A stretch of DNA of 64,000 nt, from NCBI GenBank assembly GCA_028532985.1, contig JANCIK010000001.1:1860001-1924000 (forward strand), in the 5' to 3' direction. The notes below the pieces were generated by a model. That model worked only from the letters and a program-made list of their open reading frames with translations. It was not told where the DNA came from and did no database searches. Positions 34,631 through 45,308 of the stretch are shown here, piece after piece; position 1 is the first letter of the stretch; each line of letters opens with the position of its first letter. The translations under genes were made by a program, and so were the position numbers. This DNA comes from Stropharia rugosoannulata (Eukaryota; Basidiomycota; Agaricomycetes; Agaricales; Strophariaceae).

Positions 34631-36109
34631 TTAAGCAGTGGCAGCGACGGCGGCCCGCTTCACAGGCATCTCCAAGGGCACCGAATCAACGGTCGCGTTC
34701 ACGCTAGCATCGAGTTCGCCGTACTGAGCCTTGTGGGCTTTGCACTCGGTGACGAAGTCGGTGAACATCTAGTTGAATGTCAGTCAATGTCTCATGGACG
34801 TTATGAATGAGAAAAATTAACCTCAATAGTGTCAAGAGGTCCTCCAGCACTTTCAGGGTGGAATTGGACACCCCAGACTTTCTTGCCAGACTCCGCAGTA
34901 GACTTGATGCCTTCCACCGAAGAGTCATTGCAGTTGATGAAGAAAGGCTCCCAGCCCTCTGGGAAAGGCTCCTGCAGCTTCAATGCATATTGATGGTTTT
35001 GGCTATAAGAATTGACACAGTTAATTTAAGAACCATTCTCTGTAGACAGATGGTACAAACCTGGTAACATAGACACGCCCAGCCTTGATCGACCCAGAGG
35101 ATGCCAGGGCAAGGACTGGCTGGTTGTGACCACGGTTGCCGAAGGTCATGCGGTACGCATCGAGTCCAGCAGCCATGCCAATAACCTGGTGACCCATGCA
35201 AATACCGAAGATAGGCTTGTTCCACTCAGCGAGAGTCTTGCGCAACTTGAGCGCAGCCTCCATGCAGTGAGCCGGATCTCCAGGTCCATTGGTCAAGAAG
35301 AGACCATCGTATTGGTCCCTAACGGCGTTGAAGTCGAAGTTCCATGGGAAGACGGTGACTTGTGCGTCGCGGCGGACGAGGGAGCGAAGAATGTTCGCTT
35401 TAGCGCCAAAGTCCAGGACAGCGATTTTGATGCTTCCATTAGGGTTCAAAACGTACGGCTCCTTGGTTGACACCTGATCAACGAGATTTTCTTGGGAGGG
35501 ATCCCAGTACTCTTCGGCAGCGGGAGCAGGGAGGGCAGTTTCTGCGCCGACGGCGATGCGTCCAAGGGTAGTACCTTGATCGCGAAGAAGGGTGGTGATG
35601 GCACGAGTGTCGACGCCAGTGATGCCTGGCACGTTATTACGTTTGCACCAAGCAGCAAGTGACTCGACAGCCTTGTAGTGTGAGAATTTCTCAGCGACAT
35701 CTCCGACGATGATCGCAGCAGCCTGAATGTTCTGTGACTCGAGATAGACGCCAACATCCTGCGAATCGAAGGGTGCGTTGTTGTTGGGGACACCATAGTT
35801 TCCAATCAGCGGACTGGTGAAAACTAGGATCTGACCGCGGTAGGAGGGATCAGTCATTGATTCGGTGTCTGTTTATGCCATTATTAGATAAAAGAAGGTT
35901 GGATATGATGCGTTAATTTACGCACAGGAGGTAATAGAAGTGGAGAACACAGTCTCTCCAAAAATGCTCCTGGGAGCACCAAAGGACTTCCCATGGAAGG
36001 ACTGGCCTGACTTGAGGTGGAGGGTGGCGGGGACCGCAAGGGCAGGGCCTGCATGGGTAGCGAGACCTCGGGAAAGAGCGGGGACGCGAACGAGATAACG
36101 GGCAAACAT
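34631..36109 (-). CDS. CPA1: Carbamoyl-phosphate synthase small subunit, arginine-specific, mitochondrial
   Basis: Exons 36109-35926, 35868-35061, 35002-34822 and 34768-34631 give 436 aa, typical of the family. The start MFARYLVRVPALSRGLATHA is Arg-rich without acids, like a mitochondrial presequence. The small-subunit N-domain begins LHLKSGQSFHGKSFGAP and contains YTESMTDPSYRGQILVFTSP and IGNYGVPNN. The class I glutamine amidotransferase domain shows LTNGPGDP, the nucleophile Cys in GICMGHQ, GNRGHNQPV, and His/Glu in VQFHPES. It supplies ammonia from glutamine to the large subunit for carbamoyl phosphate in arginine synthesis. A short upstream frame at 36171-36257 could be an attenuator peptide. 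Confidence 0.95.
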
Positions 36110-36170
36110 AGTGGACAGTGGGTTCTGCGTCTAATAGTTCAGGAGAGAAAATACGAGGTCACTGAGGTAG

Positions 36171-36257
36171 CTATGAGAAGTGCTCGTCAACATAATGCAC
36201 TGCTGTGAGAAGGATGCGGGCCACGTACTCGTCCCTGGTGTTCTGGGTGAAGATCAT
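36171..36257 (-). promoter_or_regulatory. uORF in CPA1 leader, candidate arginine-attenuator-like peptide
   Basis: A 28-codon frame starts 148 nt upstream of the CPA1 ATG and encodes MIFTQNTRDEYVARILLTAV followed by eight more residues. Fungal CPA1/arg-2 mRNAs carry a uORF encoding an arginine attenuator peptide that stalls ribosomes when arginine is high. The FT...DEY arrangement is reminiscent of that peptide, but an exact match to its conserved D-Y...H-L-W core is absent. Position and length fit. Homology is unproven. Confidence 0.4.
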
Positions 36258-36626
36258 GTAACAATGGAGGGAGTCTCCTTGGAGGGCAGAAAGAGGAGCA
36301 GGAGGGGTGAATGAAGAGGCGTTGCGAAAATTCTCTCGTCCTTTTGATCTTTGTGGCTGATGACATAAGCGTCTTTTTAGGCCGAAGTACCGACCGCACC
36401 CAATTCAATTCGGCACTTGAACGAGGCAGTTCTTCTCGATTCTCGGAATAAGCGAGCAAGATGTCTATGCTACATGTAGTACGAAAGCTAAGCTATGCAT
36501 ACAAGCCATTCCCACAGAACCAATTATGTATGGACGATAGCAAATTATGTATAATCGCAGCAAGAAAGCACAAGAAAAGCGGCAATAATTTATGTGATTT
36601 TGATGTGATTGTGTTTTTACCTGTTT

Positions 36627-39600
36627 TTACCTCCGCCCCTTGACCTTAGCCCCAGCGATCCGGCCATCCGGAATATGAGAGGGGGCCTTGTCGTCATCCG
36701 ACCCCGATGCCTCGGTTTCTTCGTCGTCGTCGTCGTCGTCCTTCCCATTTGTCCCAAATAAATCAAACGGTTCTTGTTGGCTAGCATTCGCCGACGGTAG
36801 CGAATATCTGGCAAAAAGGTTAGACTCCCTTGCAATCTGCAAGAGGCCCCGGAAGGTGCTCGACACCCTCGGACCTTTAGTTATGGCATCAGCTACTTCC
36901 ATCGCGTCATCGGAGTCGGATGCTGGCGTCGCAGGGCGTTCTGACTCAACCGGATACTGTGAATAAGGGAAGGACTGCTGAGTCTCGCTGTATATGAACA
37001 ACGGAGCTTGAGAAGGAGTTTGCTGAGTGGAACTCGCCTTACCAGAAGCAGCAGGGCTCGAAATCAGCTCATCTACCATCATGGTATTTTCGCTTTCCAG
37101 TTGCGAGAGGTTGCTTTGAGTGTTTGGGAGGATATCCCACGTCGCGAGACTCTGCTCTGCTTCTTCTGGGGCGCTACGGCCTTCTTCCATCTCTGCATCC
37201 TCTTCAGCTGACTCGAGATCAGCTGCCAGCCTCTTGGCACGCGTATTCCTGGTACCGGATGGTTTTGAGGCAGCTGATGGTTTACTTGCAACTTTTGACG
37301 GAGGCTTGACTGGCGTCTTCGACTGCAAAGTAAATTTCCCTGCAGCTTTCGATACTGGCTTCAACGGCGTCTTGGCAGCGCGAGCAGGTGTTTTGGACGC
37401 GGTCTTAGCAGGAGCAACCTCAGTCTGCTCTTCTTCGACCGCCTGACTTACTGCACGGGTGCGCAGGCGAGTTGTCCTGGGAGTAGGGGTAATCAGAGGA
37501 GGTGCAGCGATTGCAGCGGCGCGAGTAGGGCGCACGCTAGGAACAGGGGGAATAGGAAGTTCACTAATTTTCCTGCGACTTCTCGTCTGACGCCCTGCTT
37601 CAGCTTTGGAAGTTGCATCCTCGACATCTGGTTCTGGCTGCGACTGCGATACTTCGTGGGCAAGCTTGTTCCTCTGACTCCTCGTGCGCGTAACCACCTT
37701 CGGCGTAGACTCCTTGGGCACTACAGATTCATCATCCGACGCGATTGATTCAGCGGGAGGAGAAGAAGGTGCTTCCACATTCTCAATAGGATCGGCGTTT
37801 TCAATATCGGATTCCTCTACTGACTGAGTCACAGTAGGTACTGGCATGTCGTCTTGTTGGCTATCCGTGCTCTCGGAGTCGTCGTTAGCCTTACGAAGTG
37901 CTGGTTTCGAAGAAGTTGGAGTTGGAGTGTCTACATCGGCATGAATAGCGACCAACGCAGCAATATCTCCAGCATTTCCTACGGATGAAAAACGCGATGT
38001 ATTCGTCGCATCCAAATCATGGAAGGACTTTTCAGCAGGCTCTTCATCAGATCCTTCCGTACTTGGCGTCTGCGCGGAGGTGATAAGAACCACCTCTCTG
38101 TCTTCCGTTGTGGCTGAATCAGTACGTTCAGGGCTGACATCATCGTCTTCCTCATCCCCTTCATCGGAGGAGCTCGGATAATCCCTTTGGCTTGATTTAC
38201 GAGGTCCTCGAATGACAACGTCATCTTCCTCGATTGCAACAGGCTCCTCATCGTCCACACTCACTTCTTCATCCTCTGATGGAACATCTTTTGAAGTCAA
38301 CTTAGGACCGCGTATCAGCTCCTCGATATCACGGTCTGTGTACGCTGAAATATCGCCTAAAGCAGCAAAGCTGCCATTAGCGAGCGAGAGATCAAACGAG
38401 GTCAGAAAGAGCGCGGCATCGCTGGGTCGAACGGCTTTGGCTTTCTGGGACAGCTTTTTTGAAGGTACAGAAAGCGGGGATTGATTAAAGTCAAAGGGGT
38501 GCTTTGCAGGTCGGGGCTGAGTAGATGGCGGTGGTTGAGTAAATGAAGGCGGTTGTGTAGACGGCGGCGGTTGGGTAGATGGGGACGGTCTAGTTGATGA
38601 GGGTGATTCAATGGATGGAGATGCTTCAGTGGATGAAGATGATTGGGGAGGTGGAAACGGTTGGGTGGACGGCGGTGGACGAGAAAGAGATGTAGGTTTG
38701 GTAGATGGAACAGACTTGGTGGATGTAGATGCAGAATGGGAAGATAAAATAGCTTTTGCAGATAATGCAGGTCGTGGAAGGGTCTGCTTTTGGGCTGATA
38801 TCTGTACATCATTCGACATTCCCGCTGAGAGGGGAGATACGACGTTAACCGTAGTAGACGGAGCGAAGGCATCAGCAACTGACTTGACAGCGGAAGCAGG
38901 AGCATCACCCTCATCTTCCTGGGGTTCTGTCGTTGAAGCAGTTGCTAACGTTGCTTTTGGTTTTCTCCTTTTTCCCTCAATGAGGGTATGCATTTCAGCG
39001 ATGAGCTCAGCGCGGGCACCCGGGACCTCCTCAGGTGTATCGTCCTTTTCAAGCTCAACTATTCTCTTCTGCATAGCTTTAATACCCTTCTTGACAATAG
39101 GGCATTTGGATCTAATGTGTCCGTCTTCTTCGCATATAGGACACGTCGTACTGCTGTCTTTAGTAGCCTTTGAAAGCTGCACTTTTGATGACGATGCAGT
39201 AGTAGCCTTGCCTCTCCGAGATAGAGGAGCGGCACTGATCGATTCTGGCTCAACGAGAGCAGCTGCCTTCCCCACGGAGGACGATGATGCCTCCTTTGCA
39301 GATTTCACAGCAGTCGACGGAGAAACACTTGCTGTAACAGGTTTGGCTACGACTTGGGTAGATGGTGGAGGCTGAGACGCCGCCTTGCGAGCCAAGATAG
39401 CTTGCATTAACGCTCGGGCGTCCTGCTTGATGCCTATTCATGAACATTTAATGAAGTAATCACTATACTCCAAACATTCAGTAGCGACTTACTCTCCATG
39501 TTGCCTGTAGATTCAGAGCCACCCATCTTTTTCTTCGTGGCCTTCTTAGATGCTTTGACTGTGTTGATTCTACTATTAGTTTAAATTTTCTATGATATAT

Positions 39601-41196
39601 AAGCTATTTAAAAGAACCTTCTGCTAACGACTTCGAAGAGGCATCAACTGAGTTACAGATCAGACAGAACATGAAATGATGTGGAATATCAAAACTCACG
39701 CTGAGTGGGCTCAACATCGACAGTTTGTGCAGCGACTAGGTTGAAGACTAAATCAAACATATATCAATTCGGTTTGTATAGAAAGACAAACCATTTTGCT
39801 CTTCAGGTCCAGTCTGCTCGGGCGAAGGTTCGGATGCAGCGGTTAATGAAGCTACTGATGCTTGAGCATCCGACTTCCTCCTTGTTTTTTTTGTAGTTTT
39901 GGTAACCGGAGTACCTGCTGCTTCTACAGCTTTGGCCTCGTCTGACTGTGGTGTGGCGTTGACCGCTTCGACAGTTATATTCACGGAACCGATATGAGCC
40001 TTTTTTTGCTTTTTCGTGTCTTTGGATTTGAGGGCCATTTCTTGAGCGGCGGAAGATTTCTGACTGGTCGTTCCCTCTGCGCCTGAAGTCCCATCATTGT
40101 CAGGTTCTATATCCCTCGCCCTTTTCGACGCTTTCTTTTGCGGAGCGTCGTCATTTAAAGCGTTCCCATTCCCCGCCTTTCCAGAACCCACAGATTTTTC
40201 TGTTGGGACCACATCTGCAGTTTGGGATGCTGAATGCGGCTCGTCATTGTCATCTGTCGTCTTCTTTTTCTTTTTCTTTTTCTTCTTTTCGGGTTCCGGG
40301 TCTACAGGAGTATCATCTTTTGAAGAAAGTTCCGTACTTAGCTCCTTCTGCTTTGCACGTTCTTTTTCTTTTTTCTCCCACTTCTCTTTTTTCTTTTTCT
40401 TGCGTTTCTCTTGTGTGGTTAGCTCCGCTTCTTCGCTCAATGGAACGTCCTGAGCGCTTGATGTAATAATGTCTTTCCGGTGCGAGCTTTCAACTTCCTG
40501 AGGAGACGCGACAATCGGATTTTGGGTAACAGAAGGTTGAGGTACAATAGTTTCATGAAATGACACGCGGCGATTTTTTTGCAGAGGTTGAGAATCCCCG
40601 GTGGCGAGAATATCTGGACGTTCTGGCATATCAGAGTGCTCGACTGCATCGCTATGTTTTTTCCTCTCCTTCTTCTTCTTCTTCTTCTTGGGGGGACCAT
40701 CCTCTGACTGGAGCAAGGTGTGAGTAACGCTGCAGATGTCGGACTAAGCAGAATGCGAAGAAGGCCTACCACTTCTTTCGGTATCTCAGTGGCATTTGCA
40801 TCAGTCTCTGTTTCGTTCCCAACGGCAACTCTAACTGTTGCAGTTGACGTATAGTAGGCAGAGGACGCAAATGCTTCGAAGTCATCGTCTATGGAATAAA
40901 CTAAGATTTAAACCTGACGCGACTTCGGACTGAACTCACCGTCTTCAAGGTCGACCGTTTTACCATCACGTAGTTGAGCAAGATGTATGGGAGTAGACGT
41001 AGAGACTCCCAATTTTTTGCGCACGACGTCTCGTAGTCCCTCTAGCGTGTCCTCTATTTAAGAAGTTTGGTGAACTGCCCGGCACGTCCTGGTTCAAGGA
41101 CATACCCTTGAATAACCGGTCAAAAGTCCTATGACCAGCGTTGTACGTGATTCTGGGAGAATTAATATCACGCTTGCGCTTTTTGCTGCCTTCCAT
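36627..41196 (-). CDS. Large Lys/Ser-rich disordered protein with CCHC zinc knuckle
   Basis: The ATG at 41196 begins MEGSKKRKRDINSPRITYNA. Several short exons follow (LEGLRDVVRKKLGVSTSTP, then HLAQLRDGKTVDLEDDDDFE), then a Lys-rich exon (39748-40716 area) with KKKKKKKERKK and similar tracts, small exons near 39700-39540, and one very long exon ending at TAA 36627. The N-terminal block could be a small ubiquitin-like fold. A zinc knuckle CPICEEDGHIRSKCPIVKKG of C-x2-C-x4-H-x4-C type sits early in the long exon. The rest is disordered, with a tandem STQPPP-type repeat (about 38520-38640), acidic clusters and TPAR/TPVKPPSK basic repeats. Two junctions (near 40760 and 39640) are uncertain. Total is about 1400 aa. 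A nuclear, nucleic-acid-associated role is inferred from composition. Confidence 0.7.
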
Positions 41197-41341
41197 TGCT
41201 GTTGAGAGCGCGTACTTGCGGGGAAAGGGCAAGGAACTTGAGGAAGTTAAAAAGAGCGTGGTCTGGGAAGCGCGACTGTTAATCGCGTCTGCGCGTGCAA
41301 ATAAACGCAAATACTCCCTCTCCCCGTACTCACTATAAGCT

Positions 41342-41693
41342 ATGGCTGGTCACGGAGCGCGTGGTATGCACTGACTGCTGATGTTTGAAGCTGTATTCAT
41401 GAACGAGAATTAGCGCCAGGATTTCACCCACATCTCCCGGGTGCAGGATACAACTTCTTGGCCAAGGCCCTTGGGGCGTCAATGTGGTTCTTCATATTCT
41501 ACCGTGCCAGGTCTGTCTAATCCCAACGGTGAATTACTCTCGTCCCTAACATGTCTCATTAACAGACAAGACGGTGCCAAGCTACTCGTAAGTACTATCA
41601 TTGTCGAGAGCACACCCGCAGACTGAGCTTTTGCCCTAGGGTCAACACTCCTTTGGGGATCACCACGGAGACGCACACGGAAGCCATCATTGA
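41342..41693 (+). CDS. Small complex I subunit, NDUFB2-like, 64 aa
   Basis: Four exons (41342-41363, 41414-41510, 41566-41587, 41640-41693) splice to 64 aa, too short and too split for ORF scans. The product begins MAGHGARAPGFHPHLPGAGY, continues with one membrane segment (ALGASMWFFIFYRARQDG) and ends in a His-rich tail (GDHHGDAHGSHH). The HPHLPG start, the single helix and the polar tail fit the accessory beta-subcomplex subunit 2 type of mitochondrial NADH:ubiquinone oxidoreductase. All splice sites are canonical. It is head-to-head with the CCHC gene (145 bp between start codons), so the two probably share a promoter. The family name rests on recollection of fungal homologues and is moderately sure. 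Confidence 0.7.
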
Positions 41694-42350
41694 TAGACTC
41701 GTAGAGCAAAGCATGTCTCTCTGCACACTACATATACGAAATAGAAGTTTCTGCAGCACTGATGTCTTTCCGCTGTTGAGTAATACCGGTTGCAGCCTGG
41801 TGTTCCGCCCCGTCATACTACGTATTCACCATCCGCATTTGAATTCTTACGCTACTACGGAAATTGACGGATGTCCGTTGTAAATAAGGATTTTGCGGCT
41901 TTTGCAGCTGGCATTTTGTTCGTTTCCGAGCTTTTTTCGAGCGTGAATGTATGTACTTACATTGTGATCCTCTTTTTATCTTTATCCATCTTGGGGGGGA
42001 GTATGGTGCAGTGCTGGAAAGTAATACCCATGCCCATGTAGCATTTTCTTGATACCTTTCCACGCCGTGTCGACATTGATTGTGGACGGAATGAGCTCTT
42101 GAAAGTTAGTTGCAGTAGATTATGAGAAGGGCGTTATTTCTGTTACTTTATTACTTCCTTTCGCTCCTCTTCATTCGACCCGGGGGCTGTGATGTGCAGA
42201 TCGGGCGAAATAATATCAGATGTCATTTTCTCACAGTTAACGGTTAACCTGTAAAGTGCTACTCTCCGGCCAGCAATACAAAACCACATCTCACTTTTCG
42301 ACATACCTCTTTCGCAAAGCAGCGGGACTACCCATCTCAATTTCTAATGC
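41694..42350. other. Intergenic, no gene seen
   Basis: 3' flank of the small complex I gene and promoter of the Cdc1/Ted1-type gene. Short frames only. Confidence 0.5.
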
Positions 42351-44209
42351 ATGGCCTTCCTCGCTAGGCGTCGCGTCGTCAACACACTGAGAGTCTTCTG
42401 GGTTTTGGTCATCGTTTGGTATGAATACGGAACCTTCTCGTCCAGTGTTCGCTCGTGCGCTTGGCCTGACCAGACTATGGTAAGCTATGTTTTCACGACC
42501 CTTCCATGATCTACATATGACCAAAGTAACCATATGTTTTCCGCTTATAGGCTAGCAGAAAAGACTCCAACATCATTCAAGCGCGACCTGCCCGTGTCCT
42601 TCTTGTAGCCGACCCTCAGATCATAGACCGCAACTCCTATCCAAGTCGAAGCAAACTATCTGCTTATTTGACCCGGTTGATTGTGGATCTCAACTTGCGA
42701 AAGAATTGGCAAGTCGCCGTAAAGAAGCGGCCTGATGTCGTTGTCTTCTTGGGAGATATGATGGACAATGGCCGCAACGTAATGTCCGACGTAGAGTGTG
42801 TCCTATTTGACTCTCAAATACTATGCTTTATTAACCATATATGCTTCAGATACGAGCAGTACTATGCAAGATTTACAGATATCTTCAGGCTAGACCCAGC
42901 CATTCCACAATATTATATTCCAGGGAATCATGATATTGGGTAAGCAGGTTTGAGTAGAGTCTATGCGTTTTGAGTCCTCATGACTTCTTGTAGACTCGGT
43001 AAAGCGATGCAATTTTCACAAAATGCACGCAGTCGATACGTGGAGCACTTTGGTTTGCCAAACCACGAAGTCTTAATCGCAAACCATAGTCTCATTCTAC
43101 TTGATTCGCCTGGGTATGCCGATGAAGATGCTCAGATGCATGGACAAAGAAAGACTTTGCAACAGTGGACTCCACGTCGAGGAGGGGCTCTAGAGTTCGT
43201 TACAAAGTTTGCAAAGGGTGTGTCCAACTCGTAAAATTATTTCATCGGTCTAATTATACTACACCAGAAAACCACAAGGACCCAATTGTCCTGTTTAGTC
43301 ATATACCCCTTTATCGCCCAGATGGTAGAAGCTGTGGTCCACTACGAGAACGTGGCTCAATAAGACCTGGCGTCGGGCCCGGATACCAAAATATTCTAGA
43401 AAAACAATCTTCGCAGCGTCTTCTACAGTTCCTTAGCCCAGTCGCAGTCTTCAGGTATGTCTTCCCGTGTAAAGGCTGAAATAATTTTCATTAAAGCTTA
43501 TGCACTTAGCGGTGATGATCATGACTATTGTGAGTATGTACATCCGGCTATTCCTCCTCAACTACCCTACAGTATTCGAGAGATTACGGTCAAATCCTTG
43601 TCCATGGTGATGAATGTTCGTCGGCCTGGGTTCCAACTCTTGTCTCTTTTGCCGCTGGAGTTGCGGGCAGAAGATTCCCCAACACTCGCCGATGCACCAT
43701 GCTTGCTTCCGGATCAAATTAGAATATACCTTGAGGTTTATCTTCCCCTACTCGCCCTCTCTCTTCTTGTGGTCCTCGTTTCAAACTTCTTAGCGCCTCG
43801 CCGAACATTTCATCCTAGAACAGACTCCGATGAAGTGCTCTTCCAGGCAGATATAGAAGAATCCCCTCAAACCAATATCGGTATCCGTTCGAACTACAAA
43901 ACTGTGCCGCGTATTTCCTTGTCACCACAGCGGTTCACTGCAGGCTACCAGCATAATAATCTCACTTCAAGAAGTCCCAAACCAACGGGTTGGTTTGTGC
44001 TACAGGGATCTCGACGTAAACGTGAGGCAGAGAAAGTCGTCACATGCGACTGGGAATCCATACGCGATACAACATGTATTTGCGCACACAGAATTCTTCG
44101 GTTTCGTAGGCGCACTGTTTTCACCACAACACTATCAGATGTCCGAGACATTGCGATTTTCCCTCTAGCTTGTTTTGTATTTATTACTTGGTGGGTTGTA
44201 ATTGGGTAA
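42351..44209 (+). CDS. Cdc1/Ted1 (PGAP5)-type metallophosphoesterase, ER membrane
   Basis: The ATG at 42351 opens exon 1 (to 42479) with a membrane helix (LRVFWVLVIVWYEYG). Later exons carry the dinuclear-metal motifs in order: LVADPQIID, VVFLGDMMDNGR, YIPGNHDIG, VLFSHIPLYRP and SGDDHDYCEY. The SGDDHDYC motif is restored only after removing the intron at about 43456-43509. A second hydrophobic helix (LPLLALSLLVVLVSNFL) lies near 43745, and a final one (FPLACFVFITWWVVIG) at the end. Known relatives remove an ethanolamine-phosphate from the GPI glycan in the ER and so license GPI-protein export. The product is about 500 aa. Tail residues are Arg-rich and cytosolic by prediction. Confidence 0.88.
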
Positions 44210-45308
44210 AAGTAGGCCTCTTGCAGAAAGGCATGCGGCTTGATCGTCGGACATTTGACGGCATGTATGTACATATTGTAAAGTACATTACTTAGTATAC
44301 GGCATGGTATACTTGACATACTTAATGGGATTCATGAACGTCTTAAACGGTAATAATCTCGACTTCTCTTTGTGAATTCACCCCGCCAAACAATGCCGGA
44401 TGTAACGCATGGAGTTTCTGTATTCATGAAATCTTTGATCTAACTTCCAGTGCCGCAATCGGTACTTCTTTCACGAACCATCACGTTCAAAGAATGTAAT
44501 GACAACTCTCTGCTGCCCTGCCTAGTCTCTAGACCTCAATGACATGCGCGTTGCACTGTACTTCCCTCTCTGATCAAATTTTATCCCCCTCCACTGGCAC
44601 CAGTCCGTCAAGCCTAATTTCTCCTGAAACTACGATTCCATGTAGTCGGCTCGTAGACCCATGAACTTCCTAGGCCGTTTCTGGCGCTTTAACCGCCGAC
44701 ACTCATTGCAGCTGCTGTCAGTCTGTTCAGAACTTCTTAAATGCGTGTTTATGATCACTGAGAAGCTGTTTTTTAACCAGTGACGTGTTAGTCCACATGC
44801 TAGCACGAGTCAAACACGACTTTATTACTCCTTCGCGTGCATACATACTGCAGACGCACGAAGGCTTCCGTTACGCGCAGCGGAGCCTGTGTCGCCATAT
44901 TACCTGGATGAAATACACCTCTTCACGGACCAAACTAAACGCACGCGAATTATCTCGAATCTCTATTTTTGAGTTTACGTCGACACACAGACCGGCCGAA
45001 TTTCATGGGAAGAAGCCCCCATATTCCAACATCCTGACTATATTTATCGGTGTAAAAGCGATCACTCCATTCTAAAAACAGCGTCGCCGGCCGCAATTTA
45101 TATACCTTCCCTGCAACAGGCATGATTACTTATAACAATCTCCCTCATACGACCGGCAGTGCATGACATGAAGTTCTCAGCCTCTGACATAAAGCTATAA
45201 CCTGCACCTTCACGCCCGCCCGTAACTTGTCCGTGTACTCTACGACGTACTCTCAACTCTCCTCAGGCCATACACTACTGGCAACGCTGTCTGCAATCTC
45301 TTTAGGTT
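44210..45308. other. Intergenic, about 1.1 kb
   Basis: No recognisable gene. The 96-codon frame at 44785-45075 lacks any motif. The last 60 bp are the likely leader of the arrestin-like gene. Confidence 0.5.

Noticed and set aside
38611..39375. 254-codon open frame on + strand
   Set aside because: Antisense to the zinc-knuckle exon. Low complexity.
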